From an uncultured Butyrivibrio sp. (lineage in GTDB: Bacteria > Bacillota > Clostridia > Lachnospirales > Lachnospiraceae), in assembly GCA_946536145.1 (NCBI GenBank), contig CAMNEA010000009.1, forward strand, positions 1 to 64,000: a stretch of 64,000 nucleotides of DNA. The letters are read 5' to 3'. The translations under genes and the position numbers were made by a program. Below are positions 22,569 through 31,700 of this stretch, in pieces (the first letter of the stretch is position 1; each line of letters starts with the position of its first letter). Below the pieces are notes generated by a model that saw nothing but the letters and a program-made list of their open reading frames with translations, made no database searches and was not told the DNA's origin.

Positions 22569-23807
22569 ATGGCGAAGTCCAGAAAGGATAATAAAGGCAG
22601 AGTCTTAAGAAAAGGTGAGAGCTTCCGGTCAACTGACAATAGATACACTTATACATATACAGATCCTAAAGGGAACAGAAAGTTTATCTATGCAAATGAT
22701 CTTATGAAGCTTAGAGAAAAAGAAGATGATCTGAAAAGGGATCAGTTGGATGGCATTGACCATTATCTTTCGGGCCACATAACGGTTAATGAAGTATTCG
22801 ACAGATGTATGGCGGTAAAAACAAACCTTAGAAGAACTACCAGAGCCAATTATGAAATGATGTACAACAAGCATGTTAGAAAAGGTTTTGGTGAAAGGAT
22901 AATTGGGAAAATAAAGTATTCCGATGTAAAATTGTTCTATTATCAGATGGTAACAGAGGATGGAATACAGCCTAATACGGTATCAACCATTCATAGTTGT
23001 TTGCTTCCTACATTTGAAATGGCCGTAAGGGACGACATTATAAGGAGAAATCCATGTCGTGGTGTGCTGGGAGAATTGTCTAATGATCTCGGAAAAAACA
23101 AAGGCGTAAGAAATGCACTTACAATTGAACAGCAGCAGGCATTCATGAACTATATGAAAGGCCATGAGATCTATGATCATTGGTGGCCTATCTTCATGAT
23201 ACTTCTTGGCACAGGCTGCAGATGTGGCGAATTTATAGGGCTTCGATGGCAGGATATTGATATGGAGAAGCGGACTATAGATATAAACCACAGTCTGGTA
23301 AGGGTAAAGAAAGATAGAAAAGATCCGGCAAGAAGACTTGGCGTATCTCTTCCAAAAACAGCTGCTGGCACAAGAGTTATTCCTATGATGGATCAGGTGC
23401 ATGAATGTTTCAAGCGTATTTATGAGGAGCAGTTGGTTACAGGTTTTAACAAGACGGTAATCGAAGGCATGAGTGGATTCATCTTCAAGAATGCAAATGG
23501 AGATGTCCTCTGTGAACAGAATCTCAACTCCGCAATTAAGAGAATAGTTACTTCCTATAACATGGAAGAGGAAGTGAAGGCTGCAAAGGAGAAGAGAGAG
23601 CCACTGCTGCTTCCAAATTTCTCAGTTCACTATCTCAGACATACGTTTTGTACAAGATTCTGCGAAAATGAGACAAATATTAAGGTTATTCAATCGGTGA
23701 TGGGGCATAAGGACATTCATACAACGATGGATGTATATGCTGAAGCCACAGGTAGTAAGAAACAGGAGGCTATGCAGAATTTATCTGCTAAGTGGAAGGA
23801 ATTCTAG
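22569..23807 (+). CDS. int: tyrosine-type site-specific integrase (Tn916 Int family)
   Basis: This protein has 412 residues. The N-terminal 70 residues (KDNKGRVLRKGESFRSTDNRY) match the arm-binding domain of Tn916-type integrases. The core-binding domain follows (about 75-165), then the catalytic domain with Arg in GTGCRCGEFIGLRW, the HYLRHTF box (His and Arg), MGHKD and the nucleophile Tyr in TTMDVYAEA. All catalytic residues are present and the frame is intact, so the enzyme may be active. It cuts and joins the element ends. AAGGAGG supports the start. It is the last gene before the core chromosome. Confidence 0.93.
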   Translation: MAKSRKDNKGRVLRKGESFRSTDNRYTYTYTDPKGNRKFIYANDLMKLREKEDDLKRDQLDGIDHYLSGHITVNEVFDRCMAVKTNLRRTTRANYEMMYNKHVRKGFGERIIGKIKYSDVKLFYYQMVTEDGIQPNTVSTIHSCLLPTFEMAVRDDIIRRNPCRGVLGELSNDLGKNKGVRNALTIEQQQAFMNYMKGHEIYDHWWPIFMILLGTGCRCGEFIGLRWQDIDMEKRTIDINHSLVRVKKDRKDPARRLGVSLPKTAAGTRVIPMMDQVHECFKRIYEEQLVTGFNKTVIEGMSGFIFKNANGDVLCEQNLNSAIKRIVTSYNMEEEVKAAKEKREPLLLPNFSVHYLRHTFCTRFCENETNIKVIQSVMGHKDIHTTMDVYAEATGSKKQEAMQNLSAKWKEF

Positions 23808-23822
23808 AAAGAGGCCTCCGCG

Positions 23823-23850
23823 ATGACTACAGTATGTCGCAATGACTACA
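23823..23850 (+). repeat. direct repeat next to int, possible integrase arm sites
   Basis: ATGACTACA occurs at 23823-23831 and again at 23842-23850, 19 bp apart, starting 16 bases after the int stop. Tn916-type integrases bind short direct repeats inside each element end through their N-terminal domain, so these copies are candidates. Confidence 0.4.
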
Positions 23851-24023
23851 AGTTGACAACAAAATCGTTACTTATAATCACCAATAATCACTCGATGGTG
23901 GGTTGAATTATTTGGTGTGATTACATATAATTACTGATGATACCCGATAAGGGTATTTGAAGTAAGGATTCTTGCACTTATGCCTTACGTAGCTGAGTAA
24001 TCAGTACTGATACGAATTATGAG

Positions 24024-24061
24024 AGACACTTTTTAGAAGAGATTCTAAGAAGTGTCTTTTT
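24024..24061 (+). terminator. intrinsic terminator after the integrase region
   Basis: AGACACT (24024-24030) pairs with AGTGTCT (24051-24057), with inner TTAGAA/TTCTAA extending the stem, followed by TTTTT. It could close the integrase transcript. Confidence 0.8.
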
Positions 24062-24224
24062 GCGTCAATGAGTCAAAGGGGACGTTTCAGTTATGAGTCA
24101 AAGGGGACGTTTCAGTTATGAGTCAATGGGGACGTTTCAGTTTGACTCGCTTTTTTAAAAGTGAGTCAAACTGAAACGTCCCCATTGACTCATAACTGAA
24201 ACGTCCCCTTTGACTCATTGACTC
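24062..24224. repeat. nested palindrome of five 25-bp units (REP- or MITE-like)
   Basis: Three direct units begin at 24068, 24093 and 24118 (each ATGAGTCAA, A or T, GGGGACGTTTCAGTT). Two inverted units lie at 24169-24193 and 24194-24218. The centre is TTTGACTC ... GAGTCAAA around a short T/A loop. The outer flanks GCGTCAATGAGTC and GACTCATTGACTC also pair. The third and fourth units share the variant base T, so they pair perfectly. The whole can fold into a very long hairpin in front of gdpP. I see no transposase beside it. Confidence 0.8.
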
Positions 24225-24324
24225 CTGTTGCTGCGGTGACTGTTTACCATCTCATAGCATCTAGATTGTTATGGGGGGAATGTGTTATACTGATATGAGA
24301 TTGTCGGGGGACGAGGATCATATC

Positions 24325-26376
24325 ATGACTAACAAAAACAGGGTTAAACTTAAGGGAAGACTCAGGACTTATTTCCGGGTATTCACCTATCTTGGAATAT
24401 TACTTATATTTGTCAATGCCGCAGTCTTTACTGTTAATCTGATGGCGGGATTGATTCTTCTTGCATTTGCGGGGCTGTATCTGATAGCTCTGCTATATAT
24501 GAATTTCTACAGTAAGCCCATTATCATGAACGAGCTGGTGAGCTTTGCTACGGAGTACGGACAGATACAGAAGAAGCTCCTTCGGGAACTGGCTCTTCCG
24601 CATGCGGTACTCGACGACTCGGGCAAGGTTGTATGGAGCAATCTTGAGTTTGAGAAGATAGTTCATCAGGAGAAGGGCTTTCACAAGACTATTTTTTCTC
24701 TTTTCCCCGGGATTACAATGGATAAGTTCCCTGACGGGTACGATGAAGTCTCTTACGAGCTTGACTATGAGAACAGCAATTATACTATCAAGATGAAGCG
24801 TATCTCTTTGCAGGAGATGGCGATCAACAGCGATATCATTGATGCTGACAGCTATGAGGGAAGCCTTATTGCGGTTTATCTCTTTGATGAGACAGCGCTT
24901 AGACTGGCGATTCAGGAAGTTGACAATCAGTCGCTAGCTGCAGGCCTTATCTATCTGGACAACTATGAGGAAGCTCTCGACAGTGTTGAGGAGGTCCGCA
25001 GATCTCTTTTGACGGCGCTCATAGACAGGAAGATCAACAAGTACATAGCATCATGTAACGGTATTGCCAAGAAGATTGAAAAAGACAAGTACTTTGTGGT
25101 AATGCCCAAGAAGTCCTGTGAAATTATCAGAGAGCAGAGGTTTGATATCCTTGAGGACGTCAAGACTGTCAATATAGGTAATGAGATGGCTGTAACTTTG
25201 AGTATCGGTATCGGACTCAACGGTCTTTCCTATGCGCAGAACTATGAGTTCGCGAGAAATGCCATTGACCTTGCCCTCGGACGAGGAGGCGATCAGGCAG
25301 TTGTAAAGAGCGCCGACAGCATTTCCTACTATGGTGGTAAGAGCCAGCAGATTGAAAAGAGTACGAGAGTTAAGGCAAGAGTTAAGGCTCATGCACTCAG
25401 AGAGATCATTTCCGGTAAGGACAACGTCATTGTAATGGGACACAGGATCGGAGACGTTGACAGCTTCGGATCATCTGTCGGCATATACAGGATTGCCAAG
25501 ACTCTGGACAGGAAGTGCCATATTGTTCTCAATGATGTTACTACATCGATGCAGCCGCTGGTAGATCTTTTCAAGAGCAATCCCGACTATGAGGATGACA
25601 TGATCATATCCAATCAGCAGGCGATAGACATTGCGGGCAATAATACGGTTCTCGTAGTTGTTGATGTCAACAAGCCGAGTATAACCGAGTGCCCGGAACT
25701 GCTTCGGTTCTGTAAGACCATTGTTGTTCTTGATCACCACAGAGCGGGAACGGAAGTTATTGAGAACGCTACGCTTTCCTATGTTGAGCCGTATGCATCA
25801 TCGGCATGTGAGATGGTTTCCGAGATCCTGCAGTATATAGGTGACAATGTCAAGATACACAACGAGGAGGCGGACAGTCTTTACTCAGGCATCATGATAG
25901 ACACCAACAATTTCATGAACAAGACAGGTGTCAGGACATTCGAGGCTGCAGCGTTCCTGCGGAGAAACGGAGCGGATGTCACCAGAGTAAGGAAACTCTT
26001 CAGAGAAGATGCCGGTGAGTATAAGGCCAAGGCAGATACGGTGAGTCAGGCAGAGATTTACAGGAGTAGGTTTGCGATATCTATCCTGTCAAATGATGAG
26101 ATATCAAGTCCGACTATAGTCGGAGCGCAGGCTGCCAATGAACTCCTCAATATCAAGGGAGTCAGGGCAAGCTTTGTATGTACTGAGTATCAGAACCAGA
26201 TTTATGTGAGCGCAAGGTCAATAGATGAGGTCAATGTACAGGTTATTATGGAGAAACTTGGCGGAGGCGGACACATGAGCTCCGCAGGATGCCAGATGGA
26301 AGGCGTCTCAGTGTCTGAAGCTATCGTGACACTTAAGAGAACGCTTGATCAAATGATTGATGGAGGAGAGTTATAA
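24325..26376 (+). CDS. gdpP: cyclic-di-AMP phosphodiesterase, GdpP/DHH type
   Basis: This protein has 683 residues. Two membrane helices (about 15-60) are followed by a PAS-like domain, a degenerate GGDEF domain (about 160-300, no GGDEF motif: RGGDQAV at that place), then a DHH domain with VMGHRIGDVDSFGS and VLDHHRAG (about 470) and a DHHA1 domain with GGGGHMSSAGCQ near the end. GdpP cleaves cyclic di-AMP, which controls turgor, potassium uptake and cell wall state. ATG 24325 follows GAGGA at good distance; an ATG at 24271 would add 18 residues. It forms an operon with rplI and dnaB, the usual Firmicute arrangement. Confidence 0.92.
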   Translation: MTNKNRVKLKGRLRTYFRVFTYLGILLIFVNAAVFTVNLMAGLILLAFAGLYLIALLYMNFYSKPIIMNELVSFATEYGQIQKKLLRELALPHAVLDDSGKVVWSNLEFEKIVHQEKGFHKTIFSLFPGITMDKFPDGYDEVSYELDYENSNYTIKMKRISLQEMAINSDIIDADSYEGSLIAVYLFDETALRLAIQEVDNQSLAAGLIYLDNYEEALDSVEEVRRSLLTALIDRKINKYIASCNGIAKKIEKDKYFVVMPKKSCEIIREQRFDILEDVKTVNIGNEMAVTLSIGIGLNGLSYAQNYEFARNAIDLALGRGGDQAVVKSADSISYYGGKSQQIEKSTRVKARVKAHALREIISGKDNVIVMGHRIGDVDSFGSSVGIYRIAKTLDRKCHIVLNDVTTSMQPLVDLFKSNPDYEDDMIISNQQAIDIAGNNTVLVVVDVNKPSITECPELLRFCKTIVVLDHHRAGTEVIENATLSYVEPYASSACEMVSEILQYIGDNVKIHNEEADSLYSGIMIDTNNFMNKTGVRTFEAAAFLRRNGADVTRVRKLFREDAGEYKAKADTVSQAEIYRSRFAISILSNDEISSPTIVGAQAANELLNIKGVRASFVCTEYQNQIYVSARSIDEVNVQVIMEKLGGGGHMSSAGCQMEGVSVSEAIVTLKRTLDQMIDGGEL

Positions 26377-26378
26377 CT

Positions 26379-26825
26379 ATGCAGGTTATTTTATTGGAAG
26401 ATGTAAAGAGTCTTGGAAAGAAGGGCGAGGTTGTTAAAGTAAGCGACGGATATGCCAAGAACTATGTGATCCCGCAGAAGCTTGGCGTGGAGGCAACACA
26501 GAAGAATCTGAACGAGCTGAAGAACCAGCAGAAGAGGGATTCTATTGTGGCCAAACAGCAGCTTGATGAGGCCAGGGCATACGGCGAGAAGATAAGCAAG
26601 GAGACTGTTCAGGTGACAATGAAGGCCGGAGAGGGCGGAAGAGTATTTGGATCGGTTTCCTCAAAGGAAATAGTAAACGCTGCCAAGCAGCAGTTCGGAT
26701 TTGATATCGACAAGAAAAAGCTTCAGATGCCGGAGCCTATAAAGGCATTTGGTACCTATGAGATACCGGTCAAGCTCCACCCACAGGTTACAGCTACTTT
26801 GAAAGTCAGTGTAAAGGAACAGTGA
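26379..26825 (+). CDS. rplI: ribosomal protein L9
   Basis: This 148-residue protein has the normal length of L9. The N-terminal rRNA-binding domain holds MQVILLEDVKSLGKKGEVVKV and DGYAKNYVIPQKLG; the long connecting helix is followed by the C-terminal domain with GGRVFGSVSSKEI. It binds 23S rRNA in the large subunit. It starts two bases after the gdpP stop and ends one base before dnaB, so the three genes are translationally linked. Confidence 0.97.
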   Translation: MQVILLEDVKSLGKKGEVVKVSDGYAKNYVIPQKLGVEATQKNLNELKNQQKRDSIVAKQQLDEARAYGEKISKETVQVTMKAGEGGRVFGSVSSKEIVNAAKQQFGFDIDKKKLQMPEPIKAFGTYEIPVKLHPQVTATLKVSVKEQ

Positions 26826-26826
26826 T

Positions 26827-28167
26827 ATGCCCGAAGAAACATTGCTAAAGCGGACCATGCCCAACAGCCCGGAGGCAGAGCAATCGGTTGTTGGCGCTAT
26901 GCTTATAGATAAAGATGCAATACAGATTGCCGCCGAGATCGTTTCGGAAGATGATTTTTATAACAAACAGCTTGGGACCGTTTTTGAAACAATGGTCGAG
27001 CTTGACAAAGAGGGCAGTGCTGTAGATGTGGTCACGCTCCAGAACAGGCTCAGGGAAAAGAATGTCTCGCCGGTGGTAAGCAGCGCTGAGTTTATGGGAG
27101 AGCTGGTCACGGCGGTTCCCACATCTGCCAATGTCAAGTACTACGCCCAGATCGTTGCAGAGAAATCAACACTCAGGAAGCTCATACATGTGAGCGAAGA
27201 TATAGTTAATACCTGCTATTCGGAGGCGGATGACCTCGAGGGGATACTCAACGGGGTTGAAAAGAGTGTTTTTGAGATAACACAGAAGAGAAACACCGGG
27301 GACTTTGTTCCCATAGACCAGATCGTAATGGATGCCCTTGACAGTATTGAGAAGGCAAGCAAGATGAAGGGGAATGTGACGGGACTCTCCACAGGCTTCA
27401 TTGAGCTTGACTACGACACTGCCGGATTCCAGCCGTCAGATCTGATCCTTATAGCGGCGCGTCCTTCCATGGGAAAGACGGCCTTTGTTCTTAATATAGC
27501 TGAGCACATGGCATTCCACGACAACAAGTGCGTGGCGATATTTTCTCTCGAGATGTCAAAAAAACAGCTGGTAAACCGTCTGCTCGCCATGGAGTCACAC
27601 GTCAGCTCGCAGAATATCAGAACAGGAACCATGTCTGATATGGACTGGGACAGCATCGTTGAGAGCGGAAGTCTTATCGCCGGAAGTAAACTTATAATTG
27701 ATGATACCCCGGGTATATCCATCCAGGAACTTCGCTCAAAGTGCCGCAAGTACAAGATGGATCATGACCTTCAGATAATCATGATAGACTACCTGCAGCT
27801 TATGACAGGCGGTGGCAAGAATGTAAAATCAAGGGAGCAGGAGATATCAGAGATATCGAGATCACTCAAGGCTCTGGCCAGAGAGCTCAACGTACCGGTG
27901 GTAGCTCTTTCGCAGCTGTCCCGCGCGGTAGAATCAAGACCTGATCACAGACCGATGCTGTCAGATCTTCGTGAGTCCGGAGCCATTGAGCAGGATGCTG
28001 ATATGGTAATGTTCATCTACCGAGATGACTATTATAATAAGGATACAGAAAAGAAAGGCGTTGCGGATATCATCATCGCCAAACAGAGAAATGGTCCTAT
28101 CGGGACGGTAGAGCTTTTGTGGATCCCGCAGTTTACAAAGTTTGCGAACCTCGAGAGAGGAAGATGA
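26827..28167 (+). CDS. dnaB: replicative DNA helicase DnaB
   Basis: This 446-residue protein is a hexameric helicase that opens the replication fork. The N-terminal domain (about 10-110, NSPEAEQSVVGAMLID) is followed by a linker and a RecA-type ATPase with Walker A ARPSMGKTAF (about 212-221), Walker B IIMIDYLQLM, and the conserved SREQEISEISRSLKALARE and SGAIEQDADMVMFIYR blocks. There is no intein insertion. It is the third gene of the gdpP operon, ended by a strong terminator. Confidence 0.97.
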   Translation: MPEETLLKRTMPNSPEAEQSVVGAMLIDKDAIQIAAEIVSEDDFYNKQLGTVFETMVELDKEGSAVDVVTLQNRLREKNVSPVVSSAEFMGELVTAVPTSANVKYYAQIVAEKSTLRKLIHVSEDIVNTCYSEADDLEGILNGVEKSVFEITQKRNTGDFVPIDQIVMDALDSIEKASKMKGNVTGLSTGFIELDYDTAGFQPSDLILIAARPSMGKTAFVLNIAEHMAFHDNKCVAIFSLEMSKKQLVNRLLAMESHVSSQNIRTGTMSDMDWDSIVESGSLIAGSKLIIDDTPGISIQELRSKCRKYKMDHDLQIIMIDYLQLMTGGGKNVKSREQEISEISRSLKALARELNVPVVALSQLSRAVESRPDHRPMLSDLRESGAIEQDADMVMFIYRDDYYNKDTEKKGVADIIIAKQRNGPIGTVELLWIPQFTKFANLERGR

Positions 28168-28189
28168 GAAGCCAAAAAACAATAAAAAA

Positions 28190-28227
28190 AGCAGTCTTCC
28201 GGGTAAAACCGGAGACTGCTTTTTTTT
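28190..28227 (+). terminator. terminator of the gdpP-rplI-dnaB operon
   Basis: AGCAGTCTTCCGG pairs with CCGGAGACTGCT around GTAAAA, followed by eight T. The preceding A-run lets it also act for the convergent ferredoxin gene. Confidence 0.92.
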
Positions 28228-28243
28228 ACAATTTTTGCTCGGA

Positions 28244-28414
28244 TCAGCCCTGAGAAATAGCTGAAACGGGGCACTGTGCTGCGCAAGAACCGCAGTCAAT
28301 GCAGGTACCTGCATCAATAACGTACTGAGAATCTCCCTGAGAAATAGCTGAAACAGGGCACTGTGCTGCGCAAGAGCCGCAGCTGATGCAAGAGTCACTA
28401 ATTACGTATGCCAT
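28244..28414 (-). CDS. small 2[4Fe-4S] ferredoxin with duplicated halves
   Basis: This 56-residue electron carrier has two CxxCxxCxxxCP cluster sites: CISCGSCAAQCPVSAI and CIDCGSCAAQCPVSAI. Both halves end in the same ISQG, and the DNA of the two halves is nearly identical over about 45 bases, so the gene carries a fresh-looking internal duplication. The start is set by GGAAGGAGAG upstream of the ATG at 28414. It lies back to back with nifJ, whose enzyme normally reduces such ferredoxins. Confidence 0.93.
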   Translation of the reverse strand: MAYVISDSCISCGSCAAQCPVSAISQGDSQYVIDAGTCIDCGSCAAQCPVSAISQG

Positions 28415-28755
28415 AATAATCTCTCCTTCCATTTGTAGCCTTTGATACTTATTTATCATAATATAACAAAACTTAATTATCAATAGCGATATCGAAAAGT
28501 TTTATCAGAAAAAAAGATTAAAATTGTATAAATTGGCTGACAATCAGGTGTAAAAATGTTACTATGGAAAGCGGCAGAATATGCGAATATTTCCGTGCAC
28601 AGCTAATTTTCATGGGAGGAAAAAAGGGGTGTGAACGGGATATTTTGCGCATTTTTTGATATTAATCAAATTTTTACGGAAATAATTGTCATATACTGAT
28701 AATTATGGATATAAGCCAAAAAAACTTACAATATTAAAAGGTAGGAGGAATTAAA
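28415..28755. other. divergent promoter region of ferredoxin and nifJ
   Basis: The stretch contains the ferredoxin promoter near its left end and the nifJ promoter (TTGTCA 28686-28691, 17 bases, ATATAA 28709-28714) near its right end. Between them is AT-rich DNA in which I see no gene or strong structure. AGGAGG before 28756 is the nifJ ribosome binding site. Confidence 0.55.
28455..28483 (-). promoter_or_regulatory. promoter of the ferredoxin gene
   Basis: On the reverse strand TTGATA (28478-28483) and TATGAT (28455-28460) are separated by 17 bases, a good sigma-A promoter, about 40 bases before the start codon. Confidence 0.65.
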
Positions 28756-31700
28756 ATGGCAAGAAACATGAAAACCATGGACGGCAACGAAGCTGCTGCA
28801 TATGCATCATATGCGTTCACAGAAGTTGCCGCTATGTACCCAATCACACCATCATCTGTTATGCCTGAGCATGTAGATGAGTGGGCAACAGCCGGAAAGA
28901 AGAACATTTTCGGCCGTACAGTTCAGATTACTGAGATGCAGTCTGAGGCTGGTGCAGCAGGTGCTGTACACGGATCACTGGTAGTAGGTGCTCTTACATC
29001 TACCTACACAGCTTCCCAGGGACTTCTTCTTATGATCCCTGACATCTATAAGATAGCTGGTGAGAGACTTCCCGGTGTATTTAACGTATCAGCTCGTTGC
29101 GTAGCTTCTCACGCACTGAACATCTTCGGTGATCACTCTGACGTATATGCTTGCCGCCAGACCGGTGCTGCTATGCTTTGCGATTCAAGTGTACAGGAGG
29201 TTATGGATCTTACACCTGTTGCATACTGTGCAGCAATCGAAGGCAGAATTCCTTTTATTAATTTCTTCGACGGATTCCGTACATCACACGAGATCCAGAA
29301 GATCGAGGTATGGGATTACAAGGATCTTGACGAGATGGTAAATCATGATGCAATCGATGCATTCAAGGCCGGTGCTCTCAATCCTAATCATCCTTGCCAG
29401 ATGGGCTCAGCTCAGAACCCTGACATCTTCTTCCAGACAAGAGAGGCATGCAACACTGGTTACAACGAGCTTCCTGATATCGTTCAGAAGTATATGGACA
29501 AGGTTAATGCCAAGATTGGTACAGACTACAAGCTCTTCAACTACTACGGCGATCCTAACGCAGAGGTAGTTATCGTAGCTATGGGTTCTGTAAATGATAC
29601 AATCGAGGAGACAATCGATTACCTTGAGAAGCAGGGCAAGAAGGTTGGTGTTGTAAAGGTTAGACTTTACAGACCTTTCTCAGCTAAGGCTCTTGTTGAT
29701 GCTATCCCTGATTCAGTTAAGAGAATCGAAGTTCTCGACAGAACTAAGGAGCCCGGTTCATACCGTGAGCCTCTTGCTCTTGATGTTATCGCAGCTCTTA
29801 AGGGAACAAAGTTTGAGTCAGTTCCTGTATTCTGCGGACGTTACGGCCTTGGTTCCAAGGATACAACTCCTGCTCAGATCGTTGCTGTATTCAACAACGA
29901 TACTAAGGAAGAGTTCACAATCGGTATCGAAGATGATGTAACAAATCTTTCACTTGATGCAGGTGCTCCTCTCGTTACAACTCCTGAGGGAACAACAAAC
30001 TGCAAGTTCTGGGGACTTGGTGCTGACGGTACTGTTGGTGCTAACAAGAACTCCATCAAGATCATCGGTGACAACACTGATATGTATGCTCAGGCATACT
30101 TTGATTATGACTCCAAGAAGTCAGGCGGTGTTACAATGTCTCACCTCAGATTTGGTAAGAAGCCTATCAAGTCAACTTACCTCATCAAGAAGGCAGATTT
30201 CGTAGCATGCCACAATCCTTCATACATCCGCAAGTTCAACATGGTTCAGGAACTTGTAGACGGAGGATCATTCCTTCTCAACTGCCCTTGGACAGTAGAT
30301 CAGCTTGAGGCTGAGATCCCCGGACAGGTTAAGAAGTTCATGTATGACCACAAGATCAACTTCTACATCATGAATGGTTCCAAGATCGGTGTTGAAGTTG
30401 GAATGGGACCTACAAGGATCAACACAATCCTTCAGTCAGCATTCTTCAACATCACCAAGATCATTCCTGAAGAGGATGCCATTAAGTTTATGAAGGACGC
30501 AGCTCAGAAGACCTACGGCCGCAAGGGTGAAGACGTTGTTAAGAAGAACTGGGCAGCCATCGATGCAGGTGCAGATCCTAAGAACCTCATCAAGGTTGAG
30601 ATTCCTGAGTCCTGGAAGGATGCACAGGATGAAGGCCTTGACTTCAAGAAGGCAGAGGGATCAAGAAAGGACGTTATCGACTTTGTTAATAACATCCAGG
30701 CTAAGGTTAATGCTCAGGAAGGTAATACACTTAAGGTTTCTGATGTACTTCCTTATGTTGCCGGTGATACACCTTCAGGATCAGCTGCATACGAGAAGAG
30801 AGGTATCGCAGTTAATGTTCCTAAGTGGAATCCTGAGAAGTGCGTAGAGTGTGGCTTCTGTTCACTTGTATGTCCTCATGCTGCAATCCGTACCGTCGCT
30901 CTTACAGATGACGAGGTTGCTAAGGCTCCTGAAGGACTTGAGACCAAAGAGCTCACAGGAATGCCTGAGTACAAGTTCGCAGTTGTTATCTCAGCTCTTG
31001 ACTGCACAGGCTGCGGATCATGTGTTAACGTATGTCTTGGCAACAAGCAGGGTGAGACCCTCAAGATGGGCGCTATCGCAGATAACAAGGACGAGCAGGT
31101 TTACTTCGACTATGCTGTAACACTTCCTATTAAGAATGATGTAGTAGAGAAGTTTAAAGAGACATCAATCAAGGGCTCACAGTTCAAGCAGCCTCTCCTT
31201 GAGTTCTCAGGCGCTTGCGCAGGTTGTGGTGAGACACCTTATGTTAAACTTGTTACTCAGCTCTTTGGTGAGAGAATGTACGTTGCAAACGCTACAGGAT
31301 GTACATCAATCTGGGGTAACTCATCACCTTCAACTCCTTACACAGTAAATGCTAAGGGCCAGGGTCCTGCATGGGATAACTCACTGTTTGAGGATAACGC
31401 AGAGTTTGGTATGGGTATGGTACTTGCTCAGAACGCTCTTCGTGATGCTATCAAGGAGAAGGTTGAAGAGATCGTTGCTGCCGGCGGCGCTGCTAAGGAT
31501 GCTGCTCAGAAGTGGCTCGATACTTTCTCAAACGGCGCTGAGAACTTTGCTGCAACAGATGCTCTTATCGAGGCTCTTGCAGGTGATGATTCAGATGCAG
31601 CTAAGTATGTTGTTAAGAATAAAGACTTTGCAGCTAAGAAGTCACAGTGGATCTTCGGTGGTGACGGATGGGCATTCGATATCGGATTCGGTGGTCTCGA

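Larger units (their letters stand above)
20147..23807 (+). mobile_element. Tn916-like recombination and regulation module
   Basis: The order cysteine-rich KTR gene, reversed XRE repressor, XRE gene, sigma-like gene, excisionase-like gene, ribbon-helix-helix gene, integrase matches the right part of Tn916 (orf6, orf9, orf7/orf8, xis, int) in plan. No conjugation genes are inside the window. Either they lie left of position 1, with the LytTR cluster as cargo, or the element is a remnant. The left border is not determined. Confidence 0.65.
23808..24324. other. gene-free stretch at the border of the element and the core chromosome
   Basis: No gene is seen. In order it holds the ATGACTACA repeats, an inverted repeat (TAATCACCAATAAT near 23,875 against ATTATTTGGTGTGATTA at 23,907-23,923), a small palindrome ATACCC/GGGTAT near 23,940-23,956, GTAAGG/CCTTAC, a terminator at 24,024, the nested palindrome at 24,062-24,224, and the leader of gdpP. 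The element end probably lies here, but I cannot place the exact junction. Confidence 0.5.

Noticed and set aside
24062-24224. CRISPR-like array
   Set aside because: The units are directly adjacent without spacers, and two are inverted; this is a palindrome, not repeats with unique spacers. No cas genes are present.
23808-24270. tRNA gene as integration site beside int
   Set aside because: No cloverleaf or tRNA-like 3' end can be read here on either strand.
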